The notes below the pieces were generated by a model. The model saw only the letters and a program-made list of their open reading frames with translations. It was not told the DNA's origin and made no database searches. The position numbers and the translations under genes are program-made. A stretch of DNA of 64,000 nt. It comes from Cloeon dipterum (Eukaryota; Arthropoda; Insecta; Ephemeroptera; Baetidae). Within the stretch, counting starts at the first letter, position 1. Every line of letters starts with the position of its first letter. The stretch lies in NCBI RefSeq assembly GCF_949628265.1, contig NC_088788.1, positions 1,116,001-1,180,000 on the forward strand. The letters are read 5' to 3'. Shown here piece by piece: positions 41,901 through 52,545 of this stretch.

Positions 41901-43151
41901 GGGGACTATCTCGCAGAATAAATATATTGATTTCGATTTTGTTTCACAAACTTATTTGCGGAACTGCATTCCAATGCTGTGAGAGCATGAAATCAGTTCA
42001 GGTCTTGGAAACTCTTGTACGAAAGCAAATAATGATAAAAACATATGTGTACGTAAATCGCTGAATTAATAAGTGTTTGCGGAAGATATAACATTAATAA
42101 GAAATTCCTGCAAAAAATGTTCCAAAGGTCAACGGCAAGATCACCCAGGGCGAAAACATCGCGGACAACGGTGGCCTGCGCGAAGCCCTTCGAGCGTACG
42201 AAATTCTGAAAACTCGTCAGGCGCAGCAGCATTGGGGCCGGAAATCGGCGCCCGACCCTGAACCCTATTTGCCAGGATTCGCCAACTTTTCGCACAAGCA
42301 GCTTTTCTTTCTCGGATATGCCAACGTAAGTCTTAATGACGTTGCGATTGCTCATAGCCTTATCACATTAGCCAGCACTCTTCTTTGTGAAACGCATTGC
42401 GTTATTGCTGCTTATTACTGATCACTTCACAAAAGCCGCTCTTGCAATAAATCACCAAAAGAGATAATAAAACGACGCTTCACCCGAATTATTGTTGGAT
42501 GTATTTACTCTTTACTCTGACAATGAGTTAAAATGTCCGTAATTGATCAGTTGTATAAACTCTTGGTTTTTAAAGCCACCAACAGATGGCGCCACCGTAT
42601 AATTTCGTATAAATTTAATTTTAATTAACTTTCGCTGTAATTTTCAGACTCAATCCTGCTGCTCTGCATTCTTCACTTAATTTGATTTCTTTTGACGTGC
42701 TGAAAACCAAAATCAGTCCAGCCATTCGCCGTAGAAACGTCGGAAAAGATTTTAAATTTCTAAAAATAGTTTTTCATGATTCTACGGCAATTGGCTGAAC
42801 CAATTTTGGTTTTCAGCACGTCAAAAGAAAGAAAATTAAGTGAAGAATGCACAATTAGCAGGATTGAGTCTAAAATCCCAGAAGAAATGATTTAAAATCA
42901 AATTAATCACGAAAGTACACGGTGGCGCCATCTGTTGGCCCCTTCGAACACTAACAAATGACGTTTTTTCGCAGATGTGGTGCAGCAACGAAACGCCCAG
43001 CTCGCTGAAAGAGAGTTTGAAGTCGGACGTGCACAGCCCAGGTCGGTTCAGGGTGTTGGGCACGCTGTCCAACATGAAGGAGTTCGCCGAGGCGTGGAAT
43101 TGCTCGGCGGGCACGCGCATGAACCCGGTCAAGAAATGCGTGCTCTGGTAG
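33000..43151 (+). CDS. M13 neprilysin-like zinc metallopeptidase
   Basis: Type II membrane ectopeptidase of the M13 family, which trims small extracellular peptides. Eighteen coding exons: 33000-33011, 37188-37240, 37335-37426, 37496-37570, 37629-37790, 37912-37995, 38048-38277, 38334-38447, 38509-38700, 39142-39286, 39342-39556, 40384-40560, 40613-40775, 40830-40878, 41049-41116, 41552-41688, 42128-42325, 42975-43151; 780 residues. Short cytoplasmic tail, membrane span at about residues 25-50, then the lumenal opening [14 protein letters not shown]. Substrate-binding NAFYSP is at 561-566. Zinc site HEFTH (His601, Glu602, His605) and GENIADNGG with the third ligand Glu665 are complete, as are HSPGRFRV and the terminal CVLW, so it should be an active enzyme. 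The first exon codes for only MKYE and is separated by a 4.2-kb intron. The intron after exon 7 has a GC donor. Introns are loaded with MITEs A, B and others. Confidence 0.95.
34490..34690 (-). repeat. repeat family D fragment (neprilysin intron 1)
   Basis: Reverse-strand match to the left part of family D: CAACAAAGAGTTTCCCTAAA, TCTCGACCAGAGGAATCGAA, TCTGCCGAGAAAATGTGGTC. The hairpin part is absent. The remainder of intron 1 (33012-37187) is AT-rich with no exon that I could support, apart from the elements listed separately. Confidence 0.65.
36297..37072. repeat. MITE A remnants flanking a ~105-bp tandem array
   Basis: The left end of MITE A (36297-36472, internally deleted, ending in ACTCAGAAACTTCGTCAAA) is followed by about five degenerate tandem units. 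These start near 36502, 36606, 36692, 36798 and 36911, each opening with GGGCGTGGTTCCNNGG-like sequence and containing GGAGGCGTGGC and GTGTCGCAAAGCGC-like blocks. A second MITE A end (37013-37072, CTCAAGAATCGATTGGTGCG) closes the region. No coding frame survives across the units. Confidence 0.65.
38738..39118. mobile_element. palindromic MITE family A, copy in neprilysin intron 9
   Basis: Runs from CCCTCTTTGAAGAAGTTTCT to GAAATTTCATCAAAGACGCG. It occupies nearly all of the intron between 38700 and 39142. Both GCGCATGCG palindromes and both CCCGCCAAAA arms are present. Confidence 0.85.
39712..40145. repeat. family E half-element followed by repeat family I (neprilysin intron 11)
   Basis: 39712-39860 is the reverse arm of family E (GGGTTGGGGGTGAGCACTCC, GGGTAGTTTTTGCATTTCTG). 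From about 39835 a second repeat begins: GCAAAAATTGTAAAATTCGT, GGGGTGTCTCAGATTTTTAA, GACCTTTGACCTTGATCGAT, TTCATTCGATTGGGCTTGA. It recurs in the same orientation at 44070-44290. Confidence 0.6.
40893..40972. repeat. miniature deletion derivative of MITE A (neprilysin intron 14)
   Basis: Only the two ends remain: CCAATCGATTCCTGAGGCTC facing GACCCTCAGGATTCGGTTGG, separated by about 35 bp. This 80-bp palindrome sits in a 170-bp intron. Confidence 0.6.
41131..41508. mobile_element. palindromic MITE family A, copy in neprilysin intron 15
   Basis: Starts AGACCGTCCTTGACGCAGTT and ends AACATCGTCAGAGACAGTCT. It is a full-length and well-preserved copy with TGCGCATGCGT at 41272-41282 and ACGCATGCGCA at 41355-41365, and fills most of the intron between 41116 and 41552. 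Confidence 0.88.
42562..42957. mobile_element. palindromic MITE family B, copy 2 (last neprilysin intron)
   Basis: The left terminus has ACCAACAGATGGCGCCACCG and the right terminus its inverse ending CGAACACTAAC. The arms contain GACTCAATCCTGCTG and TTTTGACGTGCTGAAAACC with their inverses. About 390 bp, non-coding. It lies just before the acceptor of the last exon (42973-42974). Confidence 0.87.
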
Positions 43152-44025
43152 AGCCGCTGATTAGAAATTATTGTCGCGTCTAAAAGCAGGCCATATAGCT
43201 TAAAGTGTGATCTCTATTGTAAATATACACGTTGTAAAGCTTAAGTGGGAAAACTTTTTTGACTGACGTGGCAGTTTACTGCGGAATATTCTTTGTTAGA
43301 TTAAAAGTTTTGTGTGAAAAAGTTTGTGTTGGACTAATCCTAGATGATTTGATAAGAATTAAGTGGCGTGCATGAAACACAACTCTGGAATCCAGCGATG
43401 TTAAAAAATTAAAAAATTGTAATTTAGAACAGTGCAATGTTTTCCTCATATATTTATGTAGATCATTCAGCTTTTTTCTAATTAGATATAATTTTGTTTT
43501 GATTTGCCTCGAATTGAAGTCAAGTCTGAATTTCTATTTTTATGTGACTAATAGATGATTAAAAAATGTTAATTTTGAAATACTTAAATTGTTTTATTCG
43601 ATGAAATAACATTTGACCCAGTGCCCCTCCCTAAAATAATTATAAAAACTCTTAATTTAAATTTTTTATGCAGTTTGAATTATTTGCAGAGAGTGGCGTG
43701 TCATTTAAAAAAAAATATAAATCAGGAAAAAGTGTCTCGTTATTGCTGATTACACATTTTTAACCCATTATTTACGTAGAGCGTGTTATATTACTGATTA
43801 TTACCAAACCATAAATCACACATCACTCACACTTGCCCGATATCTGATTTTTCTTATCACTGCGTATATCACCAATATGATCCCCTCCCAAAACGAATAT
43901 AAAAGGTGCACTGTGCACTTGTAAAGCCACTGTGTGCCAACTTTGAGAGAGAATTTAAATAGACTGACCGAGTCTTCCAGTAATTGGTGTCAATTCTGAA
44001 CAGCTAAAGCAACAATTCACTTGAT
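43152..44025 (+). other. neprilysin 3' region and upstream region of mucin-like gene 1
   Basis: AT-rich, with no coding sequence. The neprilysin 3' end is probably near an ATTAAA at about 43301. The second half holds TTATC/GATA-type motifs near 43830-43860 and the TATA box given separately. Confidence 0.5.
43898..43904 (+). promoter_or_regulatory. TATA box of mucin-like gene 1
   Basis: TATAAAA followed about 30 bases later by a CCACTG initiator-like sequence (A near 43929). The start codon is about 97 bases further down. This is the only clear TATA among the four mucin genes. Confidence 0.55.
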
Positions 44026-45365
44026 ATGGAGACCCAAAGGCGCAAAACATCATTGTAAGTTTGTACTATTTGCAAAAATTGTAAAAATTCGTGCTATTGA
44101 GATTTAAGTTTAAATTTTTCAAAGTCGAAGATGACCAATTTTGAGGGGCATTTTGGATTTTTAAAAAATGCTGCTGTTTTTCAAAATCCAAAATTTTCGA
44201 AAATGATCTTTAAAGACCTTTAACCTTGACCGATCAACTCAAAATTGGTGTTCATCCGATCGGGCTTGACTATTTGCTGCATTTAATCAATTCTGATCTT
44301 TTATTTTGCTTCCCAAAAACTGACGATTGTGTTATTTTTCAATTTATAATTTTTCCCTTTAACTGGATGACAGTTATTTTTAAAATTTCTAACATTCCCT
44401 CGATAAGTATTGAAATTTGACCACAATTTTAATTATTTACAGCTTTGGTAAAATCTGGGGAAACAGGAGCTCTCTAGAAAGGATTTTTATCGTTTCAATC
44501 GTTGTTTTGTCGGCGTCAACGCTAGGACTTGCCATTGCGACTGGAATTCTTGATGCAAAAGGTAAAATTATAAATATGGGGAAGCTTTTCTAACTCTCAT
44601 TCTTTTCTCCTACGCCATTTTCCTAGAATTTAATTCTTGATTGAATTCTGAATAGTATTCCTTGAAAAAAAAACAAGAATCAAAATTTTGTTCCAACATA
44701 TTTAAAAAAAAGAATACCTAGAAAAGATAATTTATTAAATTAACTAATCGCAAAATGAGTGCTGGTTAATTTAAAGTTTTTTTAAATCACACAGTTGAAA
44801 GCATTAATAAGTGTTGCTCTCTTTTCCAGTTCACGAGTTGGAAAACACTACAACCACCTCGTCGCCAGTAAGCTCAACGACAACTAATCCAACCACAAGC
44901 ACTACACCGCCATCCTCAACAACCACAACCACGACCACACCAACCACGACCACGACCACGACCACACCAACCACGACCACGACCACACCAACCACCACCA
45001 CGACCACACCAACCACCACCACGACCACACCAACCACCACCACGACCACACCAACCACGACCACGACCACACCAACCACCACCACGACCACACCAACCAC
45101 GACCACGACCACACCAACCACCACCACGACCACACCAACCACCACCACGACCACACCAACCACCACCACGACCACACCAACCACGACCACGACCACGACC
45201 ACACCAACCACGACCACGACCACACCAACCACGACCACGACCACACCAACCACCACCACGATTACACCAACCACGACCACGACCACACCAACCACAACCG
45301 AACCAACCACGACGGTGCCACAACGACGATTGCAACAGATCCGAATGTCAAAAATCCTTAAATGA
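44026..45365 (+). CDS. mucin-like type II membrane protein 1 (PTTTTTT repeats)
   Basis: First of four tandem paralogues. Exons 44026-44054, 44443-44561 and 44830-45365 encode 227 residues. The cytoplasmic start METQRRKTSFFGKIWG is basic; the membrane span is residues 24-46 (IFIVSIVVLSASTLGLAIAT), inside the 119-nt exon 2 that all four genes share in length and phase. The ectodomain opens VHELENTTTT and then consists of about 18 PTTTTTT units (21 nt, with silent ACC/ACG variation), a classic O-glycosylation substrate. Positive charges before the span predict N-in/C-out topology. The end QRRLQQIRMSKILK is out of character; another frame reads ATTTIATDPN and stops five bases earlier, so a small frameshift near 45315 is possible. 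Poly(A) signal at 45540-45545. Family and function are unknown to me; the closest description is membrane mucin. Confidence 0.8.
44070..44290 (+). repeat. repeat family I, copy 2 (intron 1 of mucin-like gene 1)
   Basis: Colinear with 39870-40110: TTGCAAAAATTGTAAAAATT, GGCATTTTGGATTTTTAAAA, AGACCTTTAACCTTGACCGA, GTTCATCCGATCGGGCTTGA. Non-coding. Confidence 0.6.
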
Positions 45366-47546
45366 TAAAAAATTTTAAATGAGATAACTAAGAGTCCTGT
45401 TGAGTCTGACGATAGTAAATAGTGTTTGTTGAATATATATTTATCAAATACTGCACACAGTTTTGGAGAATGTTGTAAGAAAAAAATCTGCCAGAGCTAA
45501 ATCTTGCGCAGACAACTTTATTTATTTATTTATTTATTGAATAAAATGCATTATTTAAACTGACTGTCTGATTTCAAAGATTTCACCGTCATAAACAAGC
45601 GTTACAAATGTTAAAAATATACTCAACTAACGATTATTCCGTTTGTCTATTGGGTTTGCTATGTTGAAAAATAGAAGTTCTAAAAAATTGGGAGCGAAAG
45701 GGAGCATTTCATATTTTTTCCATATAGGACGCAATTTCCCCAGCGCATGAAAGCTTATATTATATATTCCGCAATAACCAAGAAAATATATTATTGTTTC
45801 TATATTTAAATTACTGATAGTCGGAATTTAAAAGGATACAATTAAAATCTGTCTTCTTGTAAGTCCGAATAACATAATTGAGCGGATGACACGGGGCTCG
45901 AGTGGCCGCAGAGGCCATCTTTTCACCGAAGTTTTCGATTAAAACGCCAGATATTTGTCCCTAAAAGCCACTGGAAAGTGACGAGTCGGCGCCGGTGCGC
46001 CTCCCAGCCACCACATATTAGGCAGCCAGTATTAAATCAATATACATGAAAGAGTCATCTCTTGCGGTTACTCTCGACGCACTTTGAGACAGAGCAGGTT
46101 TTAACCGTATGCTCTGTTTGCGCAATCAGATTTATAAATGACTCATTTTCATTGACGAAAACATCATCAAGTTGGCTAGATATTTGTCATATTGTCACTT
46201 CCCTCTTATCTTTTTTACATTCATCAGAACGTTATTAATCCGTTTTATCGTAATATTAGTCATATCGTTCAATCACCAACAAAAACGATAGGATTAATTA
46301 AAAATACTGTACATATTTGCGTCAATAGCCACCTCGCTTAACAAACAATTAAGAGTATATGTGACAAAGACATACACATTACGCCGTTGATTTCCAATTT
46401 AAAATAATCATATTTGCGTAAAATCATGTTGAATTTTTCTGCATGAACGAATCATTCAATCCTTTTGGTTTGACTGGCATTTTTAATGCCGCTGTCCACT
46501 TTTATCTTCACTAAAATTAGCGCAGTCTAAATCTGTGATAAGATTGTTTTTTTTTCAATTTAATCAGCAAAAGAATTAATGCAGGAGTTGTCGGGAGTAA
46601 ATACCAAAATGTTCCTCGTAGTTATAGAAATTTTAAATTACCTCCCCACCTCTCTCTTTATTAATTCCAAGTGTGTGTTACACTACTTTTTATATTGGTG
46701 TCTGCAGAACAAGACCGATAACAATTTTTTTTAGTTTGCTCAATTGGTTCAAGAATGCGTTATCAAAATAACCATAAAAGTTTAAACTTTTTATAATTGT
46801 TCATGTGAAATGCGATAAATGTTATTATATCTAATGACGTCCTTGGAAAAAATTGGTACAAGGTTGTAAAATACTCATTAGCCAATGAAAATAAAATGAT
46901 TTAATTTAAAATACATAAAAAGCAAAGTTGGTTTACATTAAATTTAGGTTCTGAGATCGAAATGTCATGCTAAAATATTTGTCAATTTATGCAATTAAAA
47001 CTTTCGTTTAGTATTAAGGGTATTTTTAATTTTAAAACTGGCTTCCAACTGTCAGAGAAAGCAAAAGTAGTTTATTATGCAACTCAAAATTAGAAGCACG
47101 CCGGCGTCGACTTTACAGGTTGTCGCATCTTTCCAGCGGCTTTGAGGGCAATTATCTCGGCTGCGTAATTGAGCACTATAGAAGATGAAAAAACGAGCAA
47201 TTACAAAGAATAGACATCAGTAAATTATATTTCGTGCAATAATCATAAAATATTAACTCGCACGTGTCTTATCAATACTGCTTATATTTAATTTCGTGTT
47301 GAAAACCGCAACAATTGTGGTGCATCCATGTGCTAAAAAATGATTATTCCTTATCTTTCATGAATTATGCTATTAACGAAGTGCCTGAAATGTATTTTAA
47401 CTTGCACAGAGCGCTTCAGAGGCTATTCTCGGCTGTGAGCTGGAAGAGCGAGGAATAATACATACATTGGACCCTCTCGTTTTATTTCTGCTGGAATCTC
47501 ACAAGGATTTTCCAAACGGACGGAGCAGTTTTGAAAAATTAATGCC
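45366..47546 (+). other. intergenic spacer between mucin-like genes 1 and 2
   Basis: It contains the 3' end of gene 1, including a (TTTA)n run at about 45517-45537 that merges with the poly(A) signal. A GC-richer patch lies at about 45890-46010, then AT-rich single-copy DNA. Several TTATC motifs occur in the last 400 bases. No coding sequence or RNA gene was recognised. Confidence 0.6.
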
Positions 47547-49485
47547 ATGGATTTAGAAAGCCAGAAGAGGGGCATGTCCTGGTAAGACTCGAAAATTTTC
47601 ATAATAATCCAAAAAATTGAAACGCGAAAGGTTTCTTTAAAAATATTCTAATCGCCAAACTTATATTAGCAATTTTTAAATATACTGAACATAAAATGGC
47701 CTTCTTTAGTCTCACTGGCACCAGGTCTTTCAAAGAAACGAATTAAAACGCTAGAATGTCGTCCCATGGCTTTTTTACTTGCGAACAGAATAACTGGGTT
47801 GGGAGTTGGGATACAATTCAAATAAATAAATTCAGTTCTCCTTCTTAAAGAAATAGCTAGCCATAAAATAAACTTAACTTTTACAGCTTTGACAAGGTCT
47901 GGGGGAGCAAAAGTTTTCTAGAAAAAATTTTTATCGTTTCAACTGGAATTTTGACGGCGACAACCATCGGACTAGCTGTTTCAACTGGCGTCCTCGATGC
48001 TAAAGGTACGTAAGAAAAACACTTTACATTTTCCGTTTTCCAAATTCAATGCCTCGTGCAATATTTGGTTACTTGTAGCGAGTTTTATAGGCGAAGGTTT
48101 CAAAAAATTATTCCTCAATATTCCATTTTGATTTTTTAGTTCAAGAATTACAAAATATTCCGCTTGCTACTGCACCAACAATCACGCCGTCAACAATCGC
48201 AACAGGAGGAACGCCGTCAACAGTCCCTCCTAGTGTGACACCGTCGACGCCGTCAACACTCCCGTCAGGAGCCACTCCGACGGCGCCGCCGGCGACCGGC
48301 CCTTCAGGAGCTACTCCGACGCCGTCGACCGAACCTTCAGGACCAACTCCGACGGCGCCGCCGGCGACCGACCCTTCAGGACCAACTCCGACGCCGTCGA
48401 CCGACCCTTCAGGACCAACTCCGACGGCGCCGCCGGCGACCGACCCTTCAGGACCAACTCCGACGCCGTCGACCGACCCTTCAGGACCAACTCCGACGGC
48501 GCCGCCGGCGACCGAACCTTCAGGACCAACTCCGACGCCGTCGACCGACCCTTCGGGACCAACTCCGACGGCGCCGTCGGCGACCGAACCTTCAGGACCA
48601 ACTCCGACGGCGCCGCCGGCGACCGACCCTTCAGGACCAACTCCGACGCCGTCGACCGAACCTTCAGGACCAACTCCGACGGCGCCGCCGGCGACCGAAC
48701 CTTCAGGACCAACTCCGACGCCGTCGACCGACCCTTCAGGACCAACTCCGACGGCGCCGCCGGCGACCGACCCTTCAGGACCAACTCCGACGGCGCCGCC
48801 GGCGACCGAACCTTCAGGAGCTACTCCGACGCCGTCGACCGACCCTTCGGGACCAACTCCGACGGCGCCGCCGGCGACCGAACCTTCAGGAGCTACTCCG
48901 ACGCCGTCGACCGACCCTTCGGGACCAACTCCGACGGCGCCGGCGGCGACCGACCCTTCAGGACCAACTCCGACGCCGTCGACCGACCCTTCAGGACCAA
49001 CTCCAATGGCGCCGCCGGCGACCGACCCTTCAGGACCAACTCCGACGCCGTCGACCGACCCTTCGGGACCAACTCCGACGGCGCCGCCGGCGACCGAACC
49101 TTCAGGAGCTACTCCGACGCCGTCGACCGACCCTTCGGGACCAACTCCGACGGCGCCGGCGGCGACCGACCCTTCAGGACCAACTCCGACGCCGTCGACC
49201 GACCCTTCAGGACCAACTCCAATGGCGCCGCCGGCGACCGACCCTTCAGGACCAACTCCGACGCCGTCGACCGACCCTTCGGGACCAACTCCGACGGCGC
49301 CGGCGGCGACCGACCCTTCAGGACCAACTCCGACGCCGTCGACCGACCCTTCAGGACCAACTCCAATGGCGCCGCCGGCGACCGACCCTTCAGGACCAAC
49401 TCCGACGCCGTCGACCGACCCTTCGGGACCAACTCCGACGCCGTCGATTCTCTTGGGTGGTCATAACATTTTTGTTTCATTTTAA
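47547..49485 (+). CDS. mucin-like type II membrane protein 2 (Pro/Thr/Ser 11+13-residue repeats)
   Basis: Exons 47547-47581, 47887-48005 and 48140-49485 encode 499 residues. The N-terminus MDLESQKRGMSCFDKVWGSK is followed by a membrane span at residues about 26-48 and LDAK|VQELQN at the exon 2/3 junction, the same phases as its paralogues. The ectodomain alternates PTPTPSTDPSG (33 nt) and PTPTAPPATDPSG (39 nt), a 72-nt composite repeated about 16 times. The 3' part has a 216-nt higher-order period. The array is far more GC-rich than its surroundings and has a GTCGAC in almost every unit. It ends in a non-repetitive hydrophobic tail (ILLGGHNIFVSF) with no GPI-type signal that I can defend. A short upstream reading frame (ATG at 47542, five codons) overlaps the chosen start. 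Confidence 0.82.
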
Positions 49486-50874
49486 ATGAACTGCAGTCAC
49501 ATCAGAGCGAGTTTTTTTACCTATATACGCACAAATTCAACTCAAAATTAATATTTTCCGAAGTTAAAATAATATTAATTGCGTGAAAACCAATTCTGTA
49601 ATGCAAAATATATGTCGGAAGACAAATAAATTTGCCCAAAAGAGAAACAAAATTAAATCCTGTCTGTTCCTTCTGTTTTGAAATCAAAAATTTCCACTGA
49701 CGAAACACAACAGGTTTATTGTGTATATAGATATTTGTACTCAGACGTTACCCCCTGGCGCTTATCGTATTAGAAATTAACAGACATAATCCTTTTTGCG
49801 AAATTGTGTACTAGTCATATCACAAATCTTGCTGTCGATCAATCAGAGCAAAGCAGATAAGAACAATTATTTTTAAATGGTAGACAAATATCCATGTTTT
49901 TTGCTCTGAAACTGTACGAATTTATTTTTTAACTAACCTTGATGTCTAAACTGGTCATTAAAGTTACTTAAAAAAAATTAAAACTATTTATTTTGTATTT
50001 AAATATTTTTCCAAGGCAGAATGCGAATAGTGAAAATATTCAAATTGCACAGGGAGATAATCAGGAAACGGGAAGACGAGATGAGTTTGAATTTGAATTG
50101 CGCCTTGGCTCATCATGCATCCAGTATTGAACTTCCGCGTTTTTCTCTTACTATGCAGCGGAAAATTACGCATTCTGCTCATATATAAACGAAAAAGTAT
50201 TATCCCTACGTAAGTATTTAATCGCTTTGGAATCTTGTCAAAAATGTATTGAAAGCTCTCATGGCAAAACCTCGCTCTGTACATGCACTTGGCCTAAATA
50301 TTTGACAACAATAATAAGCAAAAATTATATTGCGAGATAAAATGAGGAAAATTCATTTACAGCAAACCCTTCTTCCCTCGATTAAAAAAAATCAATATTT
50401 CCAAATTCGTCTGACCTAAAAGTATAGAGTTTTTTGCCATCGTTTCAATAATACTTTAATCCCCGCAAGCGATAAGATCCATTTCTTCGTAAAAGTAATG
50501 ATAATAGATATTCGCACGTAAAGTTCAGGTATTCAGACTTAAATTATTTAAAATATTAATTACATTTAATTAGAGGCGACAGTGCTCTTTATTGCTGCAT
50601 ATATTTTCCAGTAAAGAGCTCTAACATTTTGAGCTCGCCGTGCATCATGTGATCCAATCATCATTAATGCCTTCTTATCTGACATATAAAATTTACGCCG
50701 CCCAGATGCGTACACTACCTAGAAAGTATAAAGCTCTCAAAGTACGCAGAGAGCTAATCATTGACATTAATAAGGTGCAACAGATAGTACCATTATTTAG
50801 TGAAGTTATAACATTTTCGTTGTCAGTCAGGTTGTGAAGTGCAAGTGTGGAAAATGCCAAGGAGATACCAAACA
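49486..50874 (+). other. intergenic spacer between mucin-like genes 2 and 3
   Basis: AT-rich. The poly(A) signal of gene 2 is probably the AATAAA at about 49626. A stretch near 50100-50160 (CGCCTTGGCTC ... ACTTCCGCGTT) resembles the sequence just after the first exon of mucin-like gene 4 (54475-54515), perhaps a leftover of tandem duplication. No gene was seen. Confidence 0.5.
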
Positions 50875-52545
50875 ATGGATTTAGAAGGCCAGACGCGGGG
50901 CATGTCATTGTAAGTTTTAAATTTAACTCATATTTTCTCCGGATAATAGAATTAATATAAATTTTTATAATTGTCTGTGCAAGTAAACAAGTTTTCAGAA
51001 TGGCTGTTTCGCGGCAAACAAAGTTTAAAGTCTTGAAAGCAGCTCGAATCCGCTCTTTAATTAGAAAATGTGCCTGTAATTTAATTAAAAATCGACTTTT
51101 CCATGTCCTGTTTACTTCAACGCCAGCAAAGGTTGATTCCGACTCTCAGGCTCTTACCCTGACATGGTCCTGTGGGTCATACTGCGAAAAAATGTCCAAA
51201 ATTGTCAAGCCTTAAGCTGCTAAAGTTAATTTCGTTCAAAAAATAGTTTTATTTTGCTAATTATCAACATTAAAAATTTAAATTATTCGTAATTGTTCCG
51301 TCATTAAGAAAATTAATTTTTAATTTTTCAGTTTAAACAAGATCTGGGGGAGCAGAAGCTTTCTCGAAAAAATCTTTATCATTTCAATTGGAACTTTGAC
51401 AGCAACAACCATAGGACTTGCTATCGCAACTGGCATCCTTGATGCAAAAGGTATTTTTATAATACACTGTACTGCCTAACGTTACACGTTATTAAATCCT
51501 TCTTCAATGTCTCAAGTGATTATCTATTGCTATAGTGTTGACACACCATACTGATAAAGTACAAAAAACTATCATTTTTTGCTCTAAATAATAAACCTTC
51601 GCATTCTCTTGGATCCGAGCAAATAACAAGAATAATGCTTCTTTAGGATTTACTGTAGAGGTTTCCGCCTTAAAATATGCATTTTTATTAGTTTGTAAAT
51701 ACATATATTTACCTCTAAAATGCAGTTAACTTAATTTAAACTCAAGTTGCAAAAACTAACACACTCTATATTAATTTCTCGCTTTTCCAGTTCGAGATTT
51801 AGAGGCCACCCCATTCCCTACCACCACAACACAGTCTTCAACTACCACACTACCACCAGAAGAAACAACCACAGACTCTGACACAACCACAGCCGGAGAC
51901 ACAACCACAGTCGGTGAAACAACCACAGAGAGTGAAACAACCACAGCCGGCGACACAACCACAGCTGGAGACACAACCACTGTCGGCGACACAACCACAG
52001 CCGGCGACACAACCACAGTCGGCGACACAACCACAGTCGGCGACACAACCACAGCCGGCGACACAACCACAGCCGGAGACACAACCACTGTCGGCGACAC
52101 AACCACTGTCGGCGACACAACCACAGCCGGCGACACAACCACAGCCGGCGACACAACCACAGCCGGAGACACAACCACTGTCGGCGACACAACCACAGTC
52201 GGCGACACAACCACAGCCGGAGACACAACCACTGTCGGAGACACAACCACAGTCGGCGACACAACCACAGCCGGCGACACAACCACAGCCGGCGACACAA
52301 CCACAGCCGGAGACACAACCACTGTCGGCGACACAACCACAGTCGGCGACACAACCACAGCCGGCGACACAACCACAGCCGGAGACACAACCACTGTCGG
52401 AGACACAACCACAGTCGGCGACACAACCACAGCCGGAGACACAACCACGGCTGCTGACACAACCACAGCCGATGACACAACCACAGACGCTAACACTGAA
52501 TCAACTCCCGCGGAACCAATCACAGCAGCTGGCACCATGTCGTAG
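50875..52545 (+). CDS. mucin-like type II membrane protein 3 (DTTTAG/DTTTVG repeats)
   Basis: Exons 50875-50909, 51332-51450 and 51791-52545 encode 302 residues. The N-terminus MDLEGQTRGMSFLNKIWGSR and the membrane span (residues about 26-48) are the closest match to paralogue 2. Exon 3 opens VRDLEATPFPTTTT and then runs an 18-nt unit, DTTTAG or DTTTVG, about 33 times before a short non-repeat end (ESTPAEPITAAGTMS). The true frame has no internal ATG; longer ORFs in two other frames and on the opposite strand are by-products of the 18-nt periodicity. An in-frame ATG at 50854 would add MPRRYQT; I preferred 50875 because it aligns with paralogue 2. Asp every sixth residue makes this ectodomain acidic, unlike proteins 1 and 2. 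Poly(A) signals at 52848 and 52852. Confidence 0.8.

Noticed and set aside
44831-45335. Long antisense and alternative-frame ORFs over the mucin 1 repeats (Val- or Trp/Ser- or Gly/Arg-rich)
   Set aside because: They follow automatically from a stop-free 21-nt period; the sense Thr-rich frame is tied to the anchor exons by splice phase.
48235-49460. CRISPR-like regularity in the 72-nt repeats
   Set aside because: Repeats are adjacent with no unique spacers, coding, and in a eukaryotic intron-exon context.
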